Shown here piece after piece: positions 46,795 to 56,049 of a DNA stretch of 64,000 nt. The stretch is from the NCBI GenBank assembly GCA_942492115.1, contig CALODL010000033.1, positions 124,001-188,000 of the forward strand, in the 5' to 3' direction. The stretch comes from CALODL01 sp942492115. Its GTDB lineage: Bacteria; Planctomycetota; Phycisphaerae; UBA1845; CAIVHJ01. A program made the position numbers and the translations under genes. The notes under the pieces are model-generated. The model was not told where the DNA came from. It was given only the letters and a program-made list of their open reading frames with translations, and searched no databases. The first letter of the stretch is position 1, and every line of letters starts with the position of its first letter.

Positions 46795-47982
46795 CTACTT
46801 GAGCAAACCCAGCTCCCGGCCCACTTCAGCGAACGCGGCGACTGCACGGTCGAGCTGGGCGGTCGTGTGATCAGCGCTGATCTGGCACCGCAGGCGCGCC
46901 TCGCCTCGTGGCACGACCGGAAACCCGAATCCGCTGACGTAGACCCCGCGACCGTGCAGGACCTTCTGGAACTGATTGGCCAGCGCCTCATCCCCGACCA
47001 TGACCGGGACGATGGGCGTGATGCCTTCCAGGACTGTAAGGCCGACTTCGCCGATGTGTTCACGGAAGTACCGACTGTTGTCGCGGAGCCGCTGGAGGCG
47101 CTGTGGTTCATCGCGCAGGACACTCAGCGCCGCCATGGCGCCGCCACATACTGCAGGCGGTAGCGCATTGCTGAACAGATGGGGCCGCGAATTCTGCAGC
47201 AGGTACTCGCAAACCGCCTGGCTCCCGGCAACGTACCCGCCACAGGCGCCACCGAGCGCTTTGCCCAGGGTCGACGTCTGGATAGTGCCCTCGCCGAGAA
47301 CGCCGAAGTGCTCAGCCGTTCCGCGGCCGTTCTTGCCCAGTACCCCGGTGGCATGGGACTCGTCGACGATGAGCGTGGCGTCGTACTTGTTGGCCAGATC
47401 CTTGAGCGCCGGGAGGTCGGCGATGTCGCCCTCCATACTGAACACACCGTCAGTGATGATGAGCTTGATGCGTGCCGAGGACGCCTTGAGCATGTCTTCG
47501 AGCTGGCCGAGATCGCCATGCGTGTAAATGTTGCGTTGAGCTTTGCTCAACCGGATCGCATCGATGATCGAAGCATGGTTCAGCGCGTCGGAAAAGATCG
47601 CATCTTCCGGAGTGCCCGCGAGTGTCGGCATGAGCCCGACATTGGCATCCCAGCAGCTGATGTAGGTGGTCGCTGCGGCGCAGCCGATGAACTCACAGAT
47701 CGTGCGTTCAAGCTCGAGATGACACGACATGGTTCCGCAAATGAACCGCACACTCGACGTGCCCTGTCCGTAGCGATCGATGGCCGACTTGGCGCCCTCA
47801 CGCACGCGCGGGTGGTTCGACAACCCGAGGTAGTTGTTGCTCGACAGCATGATGGTCGGCTGGCCATCCAGGATGACCTCGGCCTGTTGGGGCGACGACA
47901 GTTCCAGGGCCTGCTTGTACTTGCCTGCGTCGCGCAGGGCACTGAGTCTCTCACCCAGAATATGATCCAGGATCGTGGGCAT
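46795..47982 (-). CDS. kbl: glycine C-acetyltransferase (2-amino-3-ketobutyrate CoA ligase)
   Basis: Splits 2-amino-3-ketobutyrate with CoA into glycine and acetyl-CoA, the second step of threonine catabolism. 395 residues, typical length. PLP-binding Lys241 sits in TSTLGKALGGACGG. HASIIDAIRLSKA, VDESHATGVLG and the FICGTMSCHLELE block match the alpha-oxoamine synthase family. It follows tdh by 27 bases. Confidence 0.95.
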   Translation of the reverse strand: MPTILDHILGERLSALRDAGKYKQALELSSPQQAEVILDGQPTIMLSSNNYLGLSNHPRVREGAKSAIDRYGQGTSSVRFICGTMSCHLELERTICEFIGCAAATTYISCWDANVGLMPTLAGTPEDAIFSDALNHASIIDAIRLSKAQRNIYTHGDLGQLEDMLKASSARIKLIITDGVFSMEGDIADLPALKDLANKYDATLIVDESHATGVLGKNGRGTAEHFGVLGEGTIQTSTLGKALGGACGGYVAGSQAVCEYLLQNSRPHLFSNALPPAVCGGAMAALSVLRDEPQRLQRLRDNSRYFREHIGEVGLTVLEGITPIVPVMVGDEALANQFQKVLHGRGVYVSGFGFPVVPRGEARLRCQISADHTTAQLDRAVAAFAEVGRELGLLK

Positions 47983-48009
47983 GACGGTTCCTCCATGGCG
48001 CAGCAGGTA

Positions 48010-49032
48010 TTATGTGCTGCGGTACCTCTCGGATATCTGGGGAATCAGGTAATGTTCGAAAGCGCGGTCGACATCGTAGTCCGGACTCCAGTCCCAGTCG
48101 CGCCGTGCGGGATCATCATTGACGTCGGACGGCCACGAATCGACGATCCGCGCTCGCGCGGAGTCGGCCTCGAAAGTGATATCCGCACCGGGGAACGCCG
48201 CCAGCACGCGGTCACGTAGTTCGCCAGCACTGAGGCTGAATGAGGTGACGTTGTAGACCCTCTGCCCCAGGCGATCATCGGGGGCGGCGGCAAGCTGGTT
48301 CAGGGCCTTGATCGCGTCCGGCATGACCATGAAGGGCAGCCGGGCGTCGTTCTTGACGAAACAACGGTAAGGTTGCCCCTGGGCCGCGGCATGAATCATT
48401 TCGGCTGCGTAGTCACTTGTTCCTCCTGAAGGCAGCGTCAATGCACTGATGAGGCCTGGAAACCGCACTGAACGGAAGTCGACGCCGCTGGGTACGACTT
48501 CCGCTGCCAGCTGTCGAAAGTGGTTCGTGTAATACCGACCGAGTTGCTCACAGTAGCACTTGTTACAGCCATACATTGTCGTGGGGAAATTCCACTCGAT
48601 CTCACGCACCCGGCCGGTCTGCGCCTTGGTTGCCACATCCGGGAATCCGTAAACCGCGATTGAACTCGGGAACAGGAACATGACCGCGTTCCCGTGCCAG
48701 TGCGCCTGCTCATGGGCCATGTTCAGCAGGTTCAGGGTGCCCTCGACATTGACGCGATGCGCGGTGTCCGGCGAGTATTCCGAACGTGTGCTGAGCATGG
48801 CGGCAAGGTGGTAGATCGCGTGTATCTCGTACTCGCTGACCAAGCGCTGCAGAAGCTTTTGATCGAGGATGTCACCGACAATGGCTGCGACGCAGCGGCC
48901 GGCAAGGGATTCGGGGAGCGGGTTGAGATCGAGAGCAACGATGTCGCGGTCAGCCGATTCGCTGAAGGCACTGATCAAGCCCTGGCCGACTTCGCCGCCG
49001 GCACCCGTGACCAGAACGACAGGTTTTCGCAC
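48010..49032 (-). CDS. tdh: L-threonine 3-dehydrogenase, SDR type
   Basis: Oxidises threonine to 2-amino-3-ketobutyrate with NAD. 340 residues. Extended-SDR features: VTGAGGEVGQGL (residues 8-19), NAD-binding D of ALDLNP, and the catalytic YGCNK (Tyr-x-x-x-Lys, about residues 153-157). The opening DFRSVRFPGLIS and the C-terminal DSWPSDVNDDPARRDWDW are hallmarks of the short-chain TDH rather than the zinc-dependent MDR TDH. GTG start with AAGGAG upstream. Upstream of kbl. Confidence 0.93.
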   Translation of the reverse strand: MRKPVVLVTGAGGEVGQGLISAFSESADRDIVALDLNPLPESLAGRCVAAIVGDILDQKLLQRLVSEYEIHAIYHLAAMLSTRSEYSPDTAHRVNVEGTLNLLNMAHEQAHWHGNAVMFLFPSSIAVYGFPDVATKAQTGRVREIEWNFPTTMYGCNKCYCEQLGRYYTNHFRQLAAEVVPSGVDFRSVRFPGLISALTLPSGGTSDYAAEMIHAAAQGQPYRCFVKNDARLPFMVMPDAIKALNQLAAAPDDRLGQRVYNVTSFSLSAGELRDRVLAAFPGADITFEADSARARIVDSWPSDVNDDPARRDWDWSPDYDVDRAFEHYLIPQISERYRST

Positions 49033-49473
49033 AGATGGTGCTCCTTGTTCGAGGCTTTGCTTGAAGCCGTGGTTCCTCGCCGCGCCCTGTATCGCGCCAG
49101 GGGCCGCTTCGGGAGGACGGCATTATACAAATCGCGGCGCAGGGGGGCCTGCAGTTTCTAACGTAGCGCTTGCTCTGCAGCTCCCTCTGCGGGAATGACT
49201 TGATTTCACAGGACTTATGCGCTCATTAGAAACAACATCCTGAGCGCTCGCTCTGGTAATAACGTCATTGACCTCATAGCGAAAATGACATAATCTTTGG
49301 ATGTAGACGGGCTAAGCGGCCTAAGGCTTTACGCCACGTACGCCGCCGGGTCGAAGACCCACGAGGGAAACCCGTACCACCATTCTCTTTGTGTAAAACT
49401 CGAGGCCTGGGATCTCACCGCTCACGACCGGTGAGCCTGTGACCGGGCACGGCTGTCGTAAGGAGGCGTTACA
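49033..49473 (+). other. divergent control region between tdh and the coiled-coil gene
   Basis: No gene. On the minus strand TATAAT at about 49123-49128 may drive tdh-kbl. On the plus strand a strong promoter (49268-49294) gives a leader of about 170 bases before the coiled-coil gene. The leader holds several small stem-loops (GGGTCGAAGACCC near 49350 and CTCACCGCTCACGACCGGTGAG near 49415). I could not match it to a known riboswitch. Confidence 0.5.
49268..49296 (+). promoter_or_regulatory. promoter of the coiled-coil envelope gene
   Basis: TTGACC (49268-49273) with CATAAT (49289-49294, spacer 15) or TAATCT (49291-49296, spacer 17). The surrounding sequence is much richer in A/T than the genome. 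Confidence 0.6.
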
Positions 49474-50361
49474 TTGAACGCCATCACGAAGGTCTTTGTT
49501 GTACTGATGGTGCTCTTCAGCATCACGTTCACCATGATGACAATCCAGTTCGCTGCGACGGTACCCAATTGGCGGGCCGAAGCGGAGAAATGGAAGACGC
49601 GTGCCGAAACGGTCGATGCGTCCAACCGCAATCTCACAGCTGCAAAGGTGGCCGAGGCGACCAAAAGCGCGACTGAGAGGGAGCGGTGGAACAGCGAGCG
49701 GAGCGATCTGCTCGAAAGCAATGGCGACCTCCAGCGCGTGGCGGATGAGCAGAAAGCCCGCGTCGCTGAGCTTGAGGCGCAGCTTGCCGCCAAGGATGCC
49801 TCTGTGAAAATGTTCGTCGCGGAGCTCAAGGTGTCTCAGGAATCGGCAGAGAAGGCCCGGGATCACCGCCGGGAACTCGAGCAGCGCAACATTGACCTCG
49901 AGAAGCGTACCGCAGACCTGACCGAGGCGCTCAACGAGAACATTTCGACCGTCATCGTCCTCGAGCAGCAGACCCGTCAACAAGAGCAGGCCGTCGCACT
50001 GTTGCGTGATGAACGCGACAAACTGCTCAAGAAGCTAAACCTAAGGGGCACAGCTCTGGATGAGGTCACGGTGACCATGCCGATTGATCGTGTCCGACCT
50101 GCGCCCAGCGCCAGCGTGTCGCCCATTCGAGGGCGAGTCAACGAAGTCGGTCGGGACTACGCGAGTGTCTCGGTAGGCAGCAATGATGGCGTGGCCCAGG
50201 ACATGGTCTTCATCATCTACAATCAGAACGGCTATCTGGGCGATCTGGTGATCACCGAGGTCCGCCCCAATGAAGCGGCGGGTCGTCTGAAGAACATCAA
50301 CGGTTTGATTGGCGTGGGTGATCTGGTCACGGACGAGACCGGCTACCTGGCCATGAAGTAG
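49474..50361 (+). CDS. membrane-anchored coiled-coil protein of unknown function
   Basis: 295 residues, TTG start eight bases after AAGGAGG. An N-terminal membrane segment (VFVVLMVLFSITFTMMTIQFA) is followed by a long coiled coil (about residues 30-190) of heptads rich in Glu, Lys and Arg. The C-terminal 80 residues are a beta-rich domain (IRGRVNEVGRDYASVSVGSNDGV and YNQNGYLGDLVITEVRPNEAAGRL), resembling the C-terminal domain of MreC or of FlgA-like barrels. It precedes a small membrane protein and mreB, so a role in cell-envelope or morphogenetic organisation is plausible. Confidence 0.7.
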   Translation: MNAITKVFVVLMVLFSITFTMMTIQFAATVPNWRAEAEKWKTRAETVDASNRNLTAAKVAEATKSATERERWNSERSDLLESNGDLQRVADEQKARVAELEAQLAAKDASVKMFVAELKVSQESAEKARDHRRELEQRNIDLEKRTADLTEALNENISTVIVLEQQTRQQEQAVALLRDERDKLLKKLNLRGTALDEVTVTMPIDRVRPAPSASVSPIRGRVNEVGRDYASVSVGSNDGVAQDMVFIIYNQNGYLGDLVITEVRPNEAAGRLKNINGLIGVGDLVTDETGYLAMK

Positions 50362-50417
50362 GCCGGTCGCAACGTCCGGGTTTCGAATCTCGTCAGGCGT
50401 TCAGGAGAGTTATTCAC

Positions 50418-50585
50418 ATGGCCGAGGCGGCGTCACGCAAAATCAAAGCAACTGAGCCCATAAACGTCTACTCAGCGTTCATAATTATTGCTACACTGTT
50501 GCTGCTGGTCGGTACGGTGTACCTCGCCTTGAAGGCCAATGACTTGTTCGGTAACTGGATGCCCTGGGAATCCTGGACGGCCTAG
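50418..50585 (+). CDS. 55-residue single-pass membrane protein
   Basis: Short gene with a good ribosome site (CAGGAGAG) nine bases before ATG. The sequence has a basic N-terminus, one membrane segment (residues 19-39, SAFIIIATLLLLVGTVYLALK) and an aromatic tail ending GNWMPWESWTA. It lies between the coiled-coil gene and mreB and is probably part of the same unit. Function unknown. Confidence 0.7.
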   Translation: MAEAASRKIKATEPINVYSAFIIIATLLLLVGTVYLALKANDLFGNWMPWESWTA

Positions 50586-50738
50586 ACGCATCCTCGCGAC
50601 GGCGGCTCTTGGCGCACAGAGCCGACCTTGACGACCGAACGCTCATCACCTCAACTCGCAGGACGTAGCGTCACAGCGTCAACAGACAATCGGATTGGAC
50701 TGGCCTCAGGTCAGTAATGGTAGGAAGGGATTCCCGCT

Positions 50739-51794
50739 GTGATCTTCGACACGATCTTCAACTGGTTTGGCGTCGACATGGGGATCGACCTCGGTACTTG
50801 TAATACCCTGGTCTGTCTCGAGGGCGAAGGGATCGTTCTCAACGAGCCCTCCGTCGTTGCCGTCAAACGGGGCACGAACCGGGTCCTCAATGGTGGCAAC
50901 GCCGTGGGGGTCGTTGCCAAAGAGATGCTCGGCAAGACACCTGGTTCCATCGCCGCCATTCGTCCTCTCAAGGACGGGGTCATTGCCGATTTCGACATCA
51001 CTGAGGCGATGCTCTCCTACTTCATACGCAAGGCGCTGGGCAAACGCAATTTCTTCAAGCCGCGCGTGGTCATTGCCATCCCCTCGGGCATCACCGAAGT
51101 CGAAAAGCGTGCTGTTTATAACTCCGCTGAACGGGCGGGCGCCCGCAGGGTCTACCTGGTCGAGGAGCCCATGGCCGCCGGCATCGGCGCTGGACTGCCG
51201 ATCGCCGAACCCAACGGTGCGATGATCGTCGACATCGGTGGTGGGACCACCGAAGTTGCCATCATGTCCCTCGCCGATATCCAGGCCTGCGAATCGATTC
51301 GCGTCGCCGGCGACGATATGGACGAAGCCATCGTGTCCTACATGAAACGCACCTACAACATGACCATTGGTCCCCAGACAGCCGAGCGGGCCAAGATGGC
51401 CATCGGATCGGCGTGTAGTAACGGGCATGAAGACGAGACCATCGTCGTGCGCGGTCGTGACCTGATCAGCGGGCTGCCGCGTGAGGCGGAGGTGTCCGGC
51501 GACGAGGTGCGCGAGGCTTTGCAGGAGCCAGTCGGTCACATCATCGATTGTGTGCTCAGGACTCTCGAGCGTGCCGAGCCGGAACTGGCGGCGGATCTTG
51601 CTGAGAATGGCATCCACCTCGCCGGGGGCGGGGCTCTGTTGGCTGGCCTTGACCAGTTGATGGTGCAAGCCACGGGTCTGGAAGTCCGCCTCGTCGACGA
51701 TCCTTTGAGCTGTGTTGCACGGGGGACGAGCGTCTACCTCGAGAACCTTGCGACATGGAAGGACACGCTCGAGTGTGATGCGGATGACTATTGA
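50739..51794 (+). CDS. mreB: rod shape-determining protein MreB
   Basis: Bacterial actin. 351 residues. Phosphate 1 motif MGIDLGTCNTLVCL (residues 14-27), GPPGIT-like PSGITEVEKRAV, EEPMAAGIGAGLP, the phosphate 2 motif VDIGGGTTEVAIMS, and the adenosine motif LAGGGALLAGLD are all present. GTG start preceded by AGGAAGGGA. mreC and rmuC follow. Finding MreB in this organism suggests a rod or ovoid morphology at least in part. Confidence 0.97.
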   Translation: MIFDTIFNWFGVDMGIDLGTCNTLVCLEGEGIVLNEPSVVAVKRGTNRVLNGGNAVGVVAKEMLGKTPGSIAAIRPLKDGVIADFDITEAMLSYFIRKALGKRNFFKPRVVIAIPSGITEVEKRAVYNSAERAGARRVYLVEEPMAAGIGAGLPIAEPNGAMIVDIGGGTTEVAIMSLADIQACESIRVAGDDMDEAIVSYMKRTYNMTIGPQTAERAKMAIGSACSNGHEDETIVVRGRDLISGLPREAEVSGDEVREALQEPVGHIIDCVLRTLERAEPELAADLAENGIHLAGGGALLAGLDQLMVQATGLEVRLVDDPLSCVARGTSVYLENLATWKDTLECDADDY

Positions 51795-51925
51795 TCGAGC
51801 CAGGTTGGGCCACGATCGCCGGAACCCCCAGCCGCCATTGTTCGCTTCGCGGTGCTGTGAGTGGTCTTGGACGAAGGCGTTGATTTTCGACGATTCACAG
51901 CCGCGCGTGGGAGAGCGGGTGTCGT

Positions 51926-52798
51926 TTGCGCAGCGGATCTAAGCGATTTCACAAACCGGGCAGCCGGCTTCTCGCCGGAATGCTCCTGTTGTCTCTGCTG
52001 GCCCCTGCCATCCGCGGGCCGCTCGCGTCGGTCGGGAGCATCATGCAGGTTCTCGTGCCCGTTCAGCACACCCTGCAGGCCATGACGCCGGACAACCCCC
52101 ACGATACGGACGATCAGCACATTCGGGCCCTGGAGAGCCGCATCGCCAGTCTCGAGGCCCAGAACCAGCAGCTCAAGATCAAGAATGAGGAAATGGGCCG
52201 GTTGCGCGAGCTCGATCCCAACATCGGCAAGCTGATCTCGGCCCAGGTTGTTGCGGGCGATGGCCTGGCCTGGCGCGCCAGCCGCGTGCTGGATCGTGGC
52301 ACGCTCACCGGGGTTGCTCAGAACGAAATGGTCATCTCGAATGTGTTCAGCGTCCGCGCCGGTATGAAAGAAGGCGTGGCCGATGGCATGACCGTGCTGT
52401 CCTCGGAAGCGCTGGTCGGTCAGATCCACGCGGCCGGCACGTACACGGCCCAGGTCATACTGCAGAGCGATCCGGCCGCCGCCGCCGTGGTGGTGAACGT
52501 GGTCGGGCAGTCGGGAATCCCACTCAAGGATGAGTTCATTCTAAAGGGCGTGGGCAACGGTTCGATGCAGGTCAAAGTCGGGTATGACTTCATCAAGGAC
52601 AATCGCATCGCCGTCGGTGATTCTGTCGTCACGGCCCACGGCGATTCGCGCCTCCCGAGTTCGGTGCGCGTCGGGACGATCACGGCCTGGCAACAGGACG
52701 ATGACAACCCGGCCCTGTTCAATGTCATCGTGAAGGCGCCCGCTGAGCTTCGCGACCTCAAGCGGGTTTACGTCGTCGACACGACTCCCGAATCATGA
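51926..52798 (+). CDS. mreC: rod shape-determining protein MreC
   Basis: 290 residues, TTG start. An N-terminal membrane anchor (about residues 14-30) is followed by a coiled coil (residues 65-95, ALESRIASLEAQNQQLKI) and the MreC beta-barrel pair: GVADGMTVLSSEALVGQIHAAGTYTAQVILQSDP and a later VGDSVVTAHGDSRLPSSVRVG. It links MreB and the wall synthesis machinery in the periplasm. mreD is not downstream; rmuC follows with a four-base overlap. Confidence 0.9.
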   Translation: MRSGSKRFHKPGSRLLAGMLLLSLLAPAIRGPLASVGSIMQVLVPVQHTLQAMTPDNPHDTDDQHIRALESRIASLEAQNQQLKIKNEEMGRLRELDPNIGKLISAQVVAGDGLAWRASRVLDRGTLTGVAQNEMVISNVFSVRAGMKEGVADGMTVLSSEALVGQIHAAGTYTAQVILQSDPAAAAVVVNVVGQSGIPLKDEFILKGVGNGSMQVKVGYDFIKDNRIAVGDSVVTAHGDSRLPSSVRVGTITAWQQDDDNPALFNVIVKAPAELRDLKRVYVVDTTPES

Positions 52799-53976
52799 GC
52801 GATACGGCCGTTACAATTCTAGTCGTGCTGAGCGTCGTCAGTATGTGTGTTGCGTGTGTGTGCGCCTGGCAATGGCGCAGGGCGTCGGGTCGGAGCACGA
52901 CGCGTGATTTCGAGCGCATGATGACCGACGTTCAGACCATTCTTGTGGACCGGTTCGCTGCGACGCAACAGTCTTTGGCGGGGACCCTTCAGGAGTCGCT
53001 CCAGGCGGCGCGCTTCGAGCAGCGTGATGCCCTGGGGCATGCAATCAAGGCTCTTGAAGACAAATTCCTTGGCCTGCAGGGTCAAGTCGACAGCAAGCTG
53101 TCGCAGACGGTGCAGGCCAACCGGCAGGACCTCGCGCGTGTCTCGGATGGTCTGGGCAAGCTGAACCTGGCGACTGGCCAGATCGTGACGTTGTCGAAGG
53201 GGGTCAGTGACCTCAACACACTGCTCCGCGCTCCGAATCTGCGGGGCTCGTTCGGCGAATGGACGCTCGAGCACATGCTCAAGCAGGTTCTGGGCCCCGA
53301 GGGCGGAACTTACCATCAACAGTTCGTGCTGGCGGATGGTCAGCGTGCCGATGCCGCGGTGCACACGCAACCGGGCGGCAGACAGGTCATGTGTATCGAT
53401 GCCAAGTTTCCGGCCACACAGGCTCGGTTACTGCTCGATCCCGGACTCGAAGAGGCCTTGCGGGTGACCAGGATGCGGCAGTTTCATCGCGATGTCGCCG
53501 GGCATGCCCGGGACATCTCGGAAAAGTACATCAGGCCACCCGAGACGACGGGGTACGCCCTGATGTTCGTTCCCTCGGAAGCCGTGTTTCAGTTGATTCT
53601 CCAGGAGGTTCAACTGCATGAGAAGCTGCTCGAGATGAACGTCATCCCCACGTCGCCTAATTCACTGTACGCCTACTTGCAGGTCGTTGTGTTCGCGCTG
53701 CGCCATGTGCGCATCCATGAGCAGGCGCTCGAAATCCAGAGGCAGGTCGGGGGCATGAGTCATGCGTTCACGGCCTTGCGGCGGAACTTTGGAACCCTGG
53801 GCACGCATCTGCGGAACGCCGGCTCCAAATATGAGGAGACCTCGGGCGACGTCGAGCGGTTCGGGCAGAAGTTGAATCGCATTCAGCATGCCGGCGACGT
53901 TGACGATACTGAGGCGGGTGTCCAATCCAAGGATGCGGAGTTATTCGATAACGCGTCGCCCGAAAAGGCGGCATGA
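52795..53976 (+). CDS. rmuC: DNA recombination protein RmuC
   Basis: 393 residues. One N-terminal membrane segment (ILVVLSVVSMCVACVCAWQW), a coiled coil (about residues 45-120), then the conserved RmuC nuclease-like domain: RGSFGEWTLEHMLKQVLGPEG, CIDAKFP (catalytic-like Asp/Lys) and the ISEKYIRPPETTGYALMFVPSEAVF block. The start overlaps the mreC stop (ATGA). Confidence 0.93.
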   Translation: MSDTAVTILVVLSVVSMCVACVCAWQWRRASGRSTTRDFERMMTDVQTILVDRFAATQQSLAGTLQESLQAARFEQRDALGHAIKALEDKFLGLQGQVDSKLSQTVQANRQDLARVSDGLGKLNLATGQIVTLSKGVSDLNTLLRAPNLRGSFGEWTLEHMLKQVLGPEGGTYHQQFVLADGQRADAAVHTQPGGRQVMCIDAKFPATQARLLLDPGLEEALRVTRMRQFHRDVAGHARDISEKYIRPPETTGYALMFVPSEAVFQLILQEVQLHEKLLEMNVIPTSPNSLYAYLQVVVFALRHVRIHEQALEIQRQVGGMSHAFTALRRNFGTLGTHLRNAGSKYEETSGDVERFGQKLNRIQHAGDVDDTEAGVQSKDAELFDNASPEKAA

Positions 53977-54021
53977 GGGGCAAGAAGACAGGCTCGTCGG
54001 GGGCGGTTCTTGCGACTCCGG

Positions 54022-54393
54022 TTATTGTGTCCAATTCAATCCCGGCTGCAATTGACATGACACCAACGGGGTGATGACGTCGACGGTCCCGGGGCCGATC
54101 CCGGGTACGTGCTGCAGGTCGGCGGGTGTGCAAAATGCGGGTGTGCGCGGCGAAACTTGACGCCACTCGACGATGGCCTGAGCCCGCTGTGTGCCAATGC
54201 GCGGCAATTCGGCGAGGATCCAGGCGGGGTCGTGGTTGGGATCGATCGGGCGGTTCAGCGCGGTGGGAGCGGACGCGCCCGCGACCGGAGGCCACCACTG
54301 CGCGAGCGCGCCCGTGGTGCCGATGACGCCACACAGAATGGCTGCAGCGCGTTGCTGCCACCTATACCGCAGAACGAGGCTGGTCATTGCCAT
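54022..54393 (-). CDS. ComEA-like helix-hairpin-helix protein
   Basis: 123 residues. The N-terminus has a hydrophobic segment (AAAILCGVIGTTGALAQWWPP). The rest contains two HhH motifs typical of ComEA/PilA-linked DNA-binding domains: ILAELPRIGTQRAQAIVEWR and LQHVPGIGPGTVDVI. This suggests a membrane-anchored DNA-binding protein, for example in natural transformation with the pilus system earlier in the window. Its start overlaps the upstream GH10-like gene by 32 bases in another frame. Confidence 0.75.
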   Translation of the reverse strand: MAMTSLVLRYRWQQRAAAILCGVIGTTGALAQWWPPVAGASAPTALNRPIDPNHDPAWILAELPRIGTQRAQAIVEWRQVSPRTPAFCTPADLQHVPGIGPGTVDVITPLVSCQLQPGLNWTQ

Positions 54394-55879
54394 GGATTTG
54401 GGCCCTGATCGTGCACAGTTGCTCATAGGCCAGCTTGGGCGACAGATCGGTGCGCAGCAGGCCGCCGTGGGGGAGAAAATGCGCGCCTTCATCTGCCAGA
54501 TCACGCCATGTAATCGTATCAATGAACGGTTTGCTGAGTGCGATGTTGTAGAATTCTCGGAGCCATCTGGACTGCAGCGCTTCGGTCCACGGATCATGCC
54601 ATGCGCCACCTGAGTGTGGTTCGTACTGGCCCGCCCACGCGTCAGCGGGGTCTGCACTGGCCCCCGACGGGGTCTGCGCCGCGGTGATGTGCAACGGCTT
54701 ACCATAGGTCGCAAAGCGGTCGAGCATCGCTGAGACCTGGAACATATCGCGGACGAACAGGCCGTCGACACCCACGCCGAAATTGAGCTCGAGACCCAGT
54801 GCATCGAAGTTGATGTTGTTCTGGATGATCATGTCGGCGTAGAGCAGCGGAGGGATGGTCCGCTGGTTGCGCGCGTAGTACTCGCCCCACGGGGCAACAA
54901 TATCAATGAGAACCGGTGTTTGAGGGGCCAGTTGCTTCGTGAGGCCCACGGCCAGCCGGCTCAGTTCCATCAGTTGTTCGAAGTTGAACCCGAACGCGTT
55001 GTACGCGTGGATGCCCGTTGCGGCGGCCCACAATTGCACGTGGCGCCCGTAACGCTCGACGACGCGTTTGAGATGCTCACCAACGAAATGGCGGACGGCT
55101 TCGAAGTCGTGTTCGTAGAGCGTCAGCCAGTCCGGCACGTTGTTCTCGTGGAATGACACCAGCGAGCCCGCCTTGATCGGGATTTGCGCTGCCACGAGGT
55201 GTTCGACCCAGCGGTCGAGGTCTGACCAGTCGTATTCGCCCTCCTTGGGTTCGATCGTGCGCCAGCATAGCGGTAGAGAGACGAAGTCGAAGCCGTTGCG
55301 CAGCCGCGTGTGGTAAATCTCGGAGGTGCTTTCGGAGTTGACGCCGCAGCCGAACAGACGGCGGCCGATCTGGCCGGCCATGCGACGACGGCCAAGGAAT
55401 ACGCCGGCGTGGAACAGGGACATGCTCTCGCCCAGAGCGATCGCTTCGAAGAGGACTTCGTCCGCCTGCCGCGCGGCCGTGGCCATATCGCTGGCCTTGA
55501 TGGCCTCGATGAGGTTTTCCTGGGCCCGACCGCAGCTGCGCACGAGCTTCTCGATGTTGTCGACATCGAACAAGCCCCAGTCTTCGCGCTTCTGCTGAAT
55601 GCGCATCATCTGGCCGCGAGCCAGCTCGAGATTGAGGTTGTACGGCCGGTCACGTTCTTTGAGACGCGTGGTCTCGAGAAGGATCCGACCAGCGCTGCGC
55701 ACCGGCCACAGGACGGCGACCGCCGCAGGCCCCTGGGCTTTCTTGCGGATGATCAGCTCGCCGCGACTGAACTCGAAGTCGGCGCGGATTGGAACGTGGT
55801 CGGCACCGATGACGTAGGCGCCTGCCAGATCGAAGTGCGTTGCGGGTTCTCCGCCTTGATAGACCAGGAATCGAAGCAC
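54362..55879 (-). CDS. GH10-like (beta/alpha)8 protein lacking the catalytic glutamates
   Basis: 505 residues. Residues 1-170 are a beta-rich N-terminal domain of unknown type. Residues 175-490 follow the order of family 10 glycoside hydrolases: FDFVSLPLCWRTIEPKEGEYDW, IKAGSLVSFHENNVPDWL, a barrel strand VQLWAAATGIHAYNAFGFN where family 10 has WDVVNE, and LHITAAQTPSGAS where it has the nucleophile TELD. Both glutamates are missing (Thr288-Gly289, Ala400). The fold may serve carbohydrate binding, or catalysis may use other residues. No signal peptide is obvious. Confidence 0.7.
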   Translation of the reverse strand: MLRFLVYQGGEPATHFDLAGAYVIGADHVPIRADFEFSRGELIIRKKAQGPAAVAVLWPVRSAGRILLETTRLKERDRPYNLNLELARGQMMRIQQKREDWGLFDVDNIEKLVRSCGRAQENLIEAIKASDMATAARQADEVLFEAIALGESMSLFHAGVFLGRRRMAGQIGRRLFGCGVNSESTSEIYHTRLRNGFDFVSLPLCWRTIEPKEGEYDWSDLDRWVEHLVAAQIPIKAGSLVSFHENNVPDWLTLYEHDFEAVRHFVGEHLKRVVERYGRHVQLWAAATGIHAYNAFGFNFEQLMELSRLAVGLTKQLAPQTPVLIDIVAPWGEYYARNQRTIPPLLYADMIIQNNINFDALGLELNFGVGVDGLFVRDMFQVSAMLDRFATYGKPLHITAAQTPSGASADPADAWAGQYEPHSGGAWHDPWTEALQSRWLREFYNIALSKPFIDTITWRDLADEGAHFLPHGGLLRTDLSPKLAYEQLCTIRAQIHGNDQPRSAV

Positions 55880-56049
55880 GGGCGTTCCGCAAGAGTGACC
55901 AATCGTTCACCGCTGAAGCACGCGCCCAGTGGTGGTCAAGCAGACCATTATGCGCGATTTGATGAAGGCCGTCGAGCGTACCCGGAGGGTAGCCCGCGAG
56001 CCCGCAGATCGCTAATATTTCATGCTGACTCGACTTGGGAGCACTTTGT

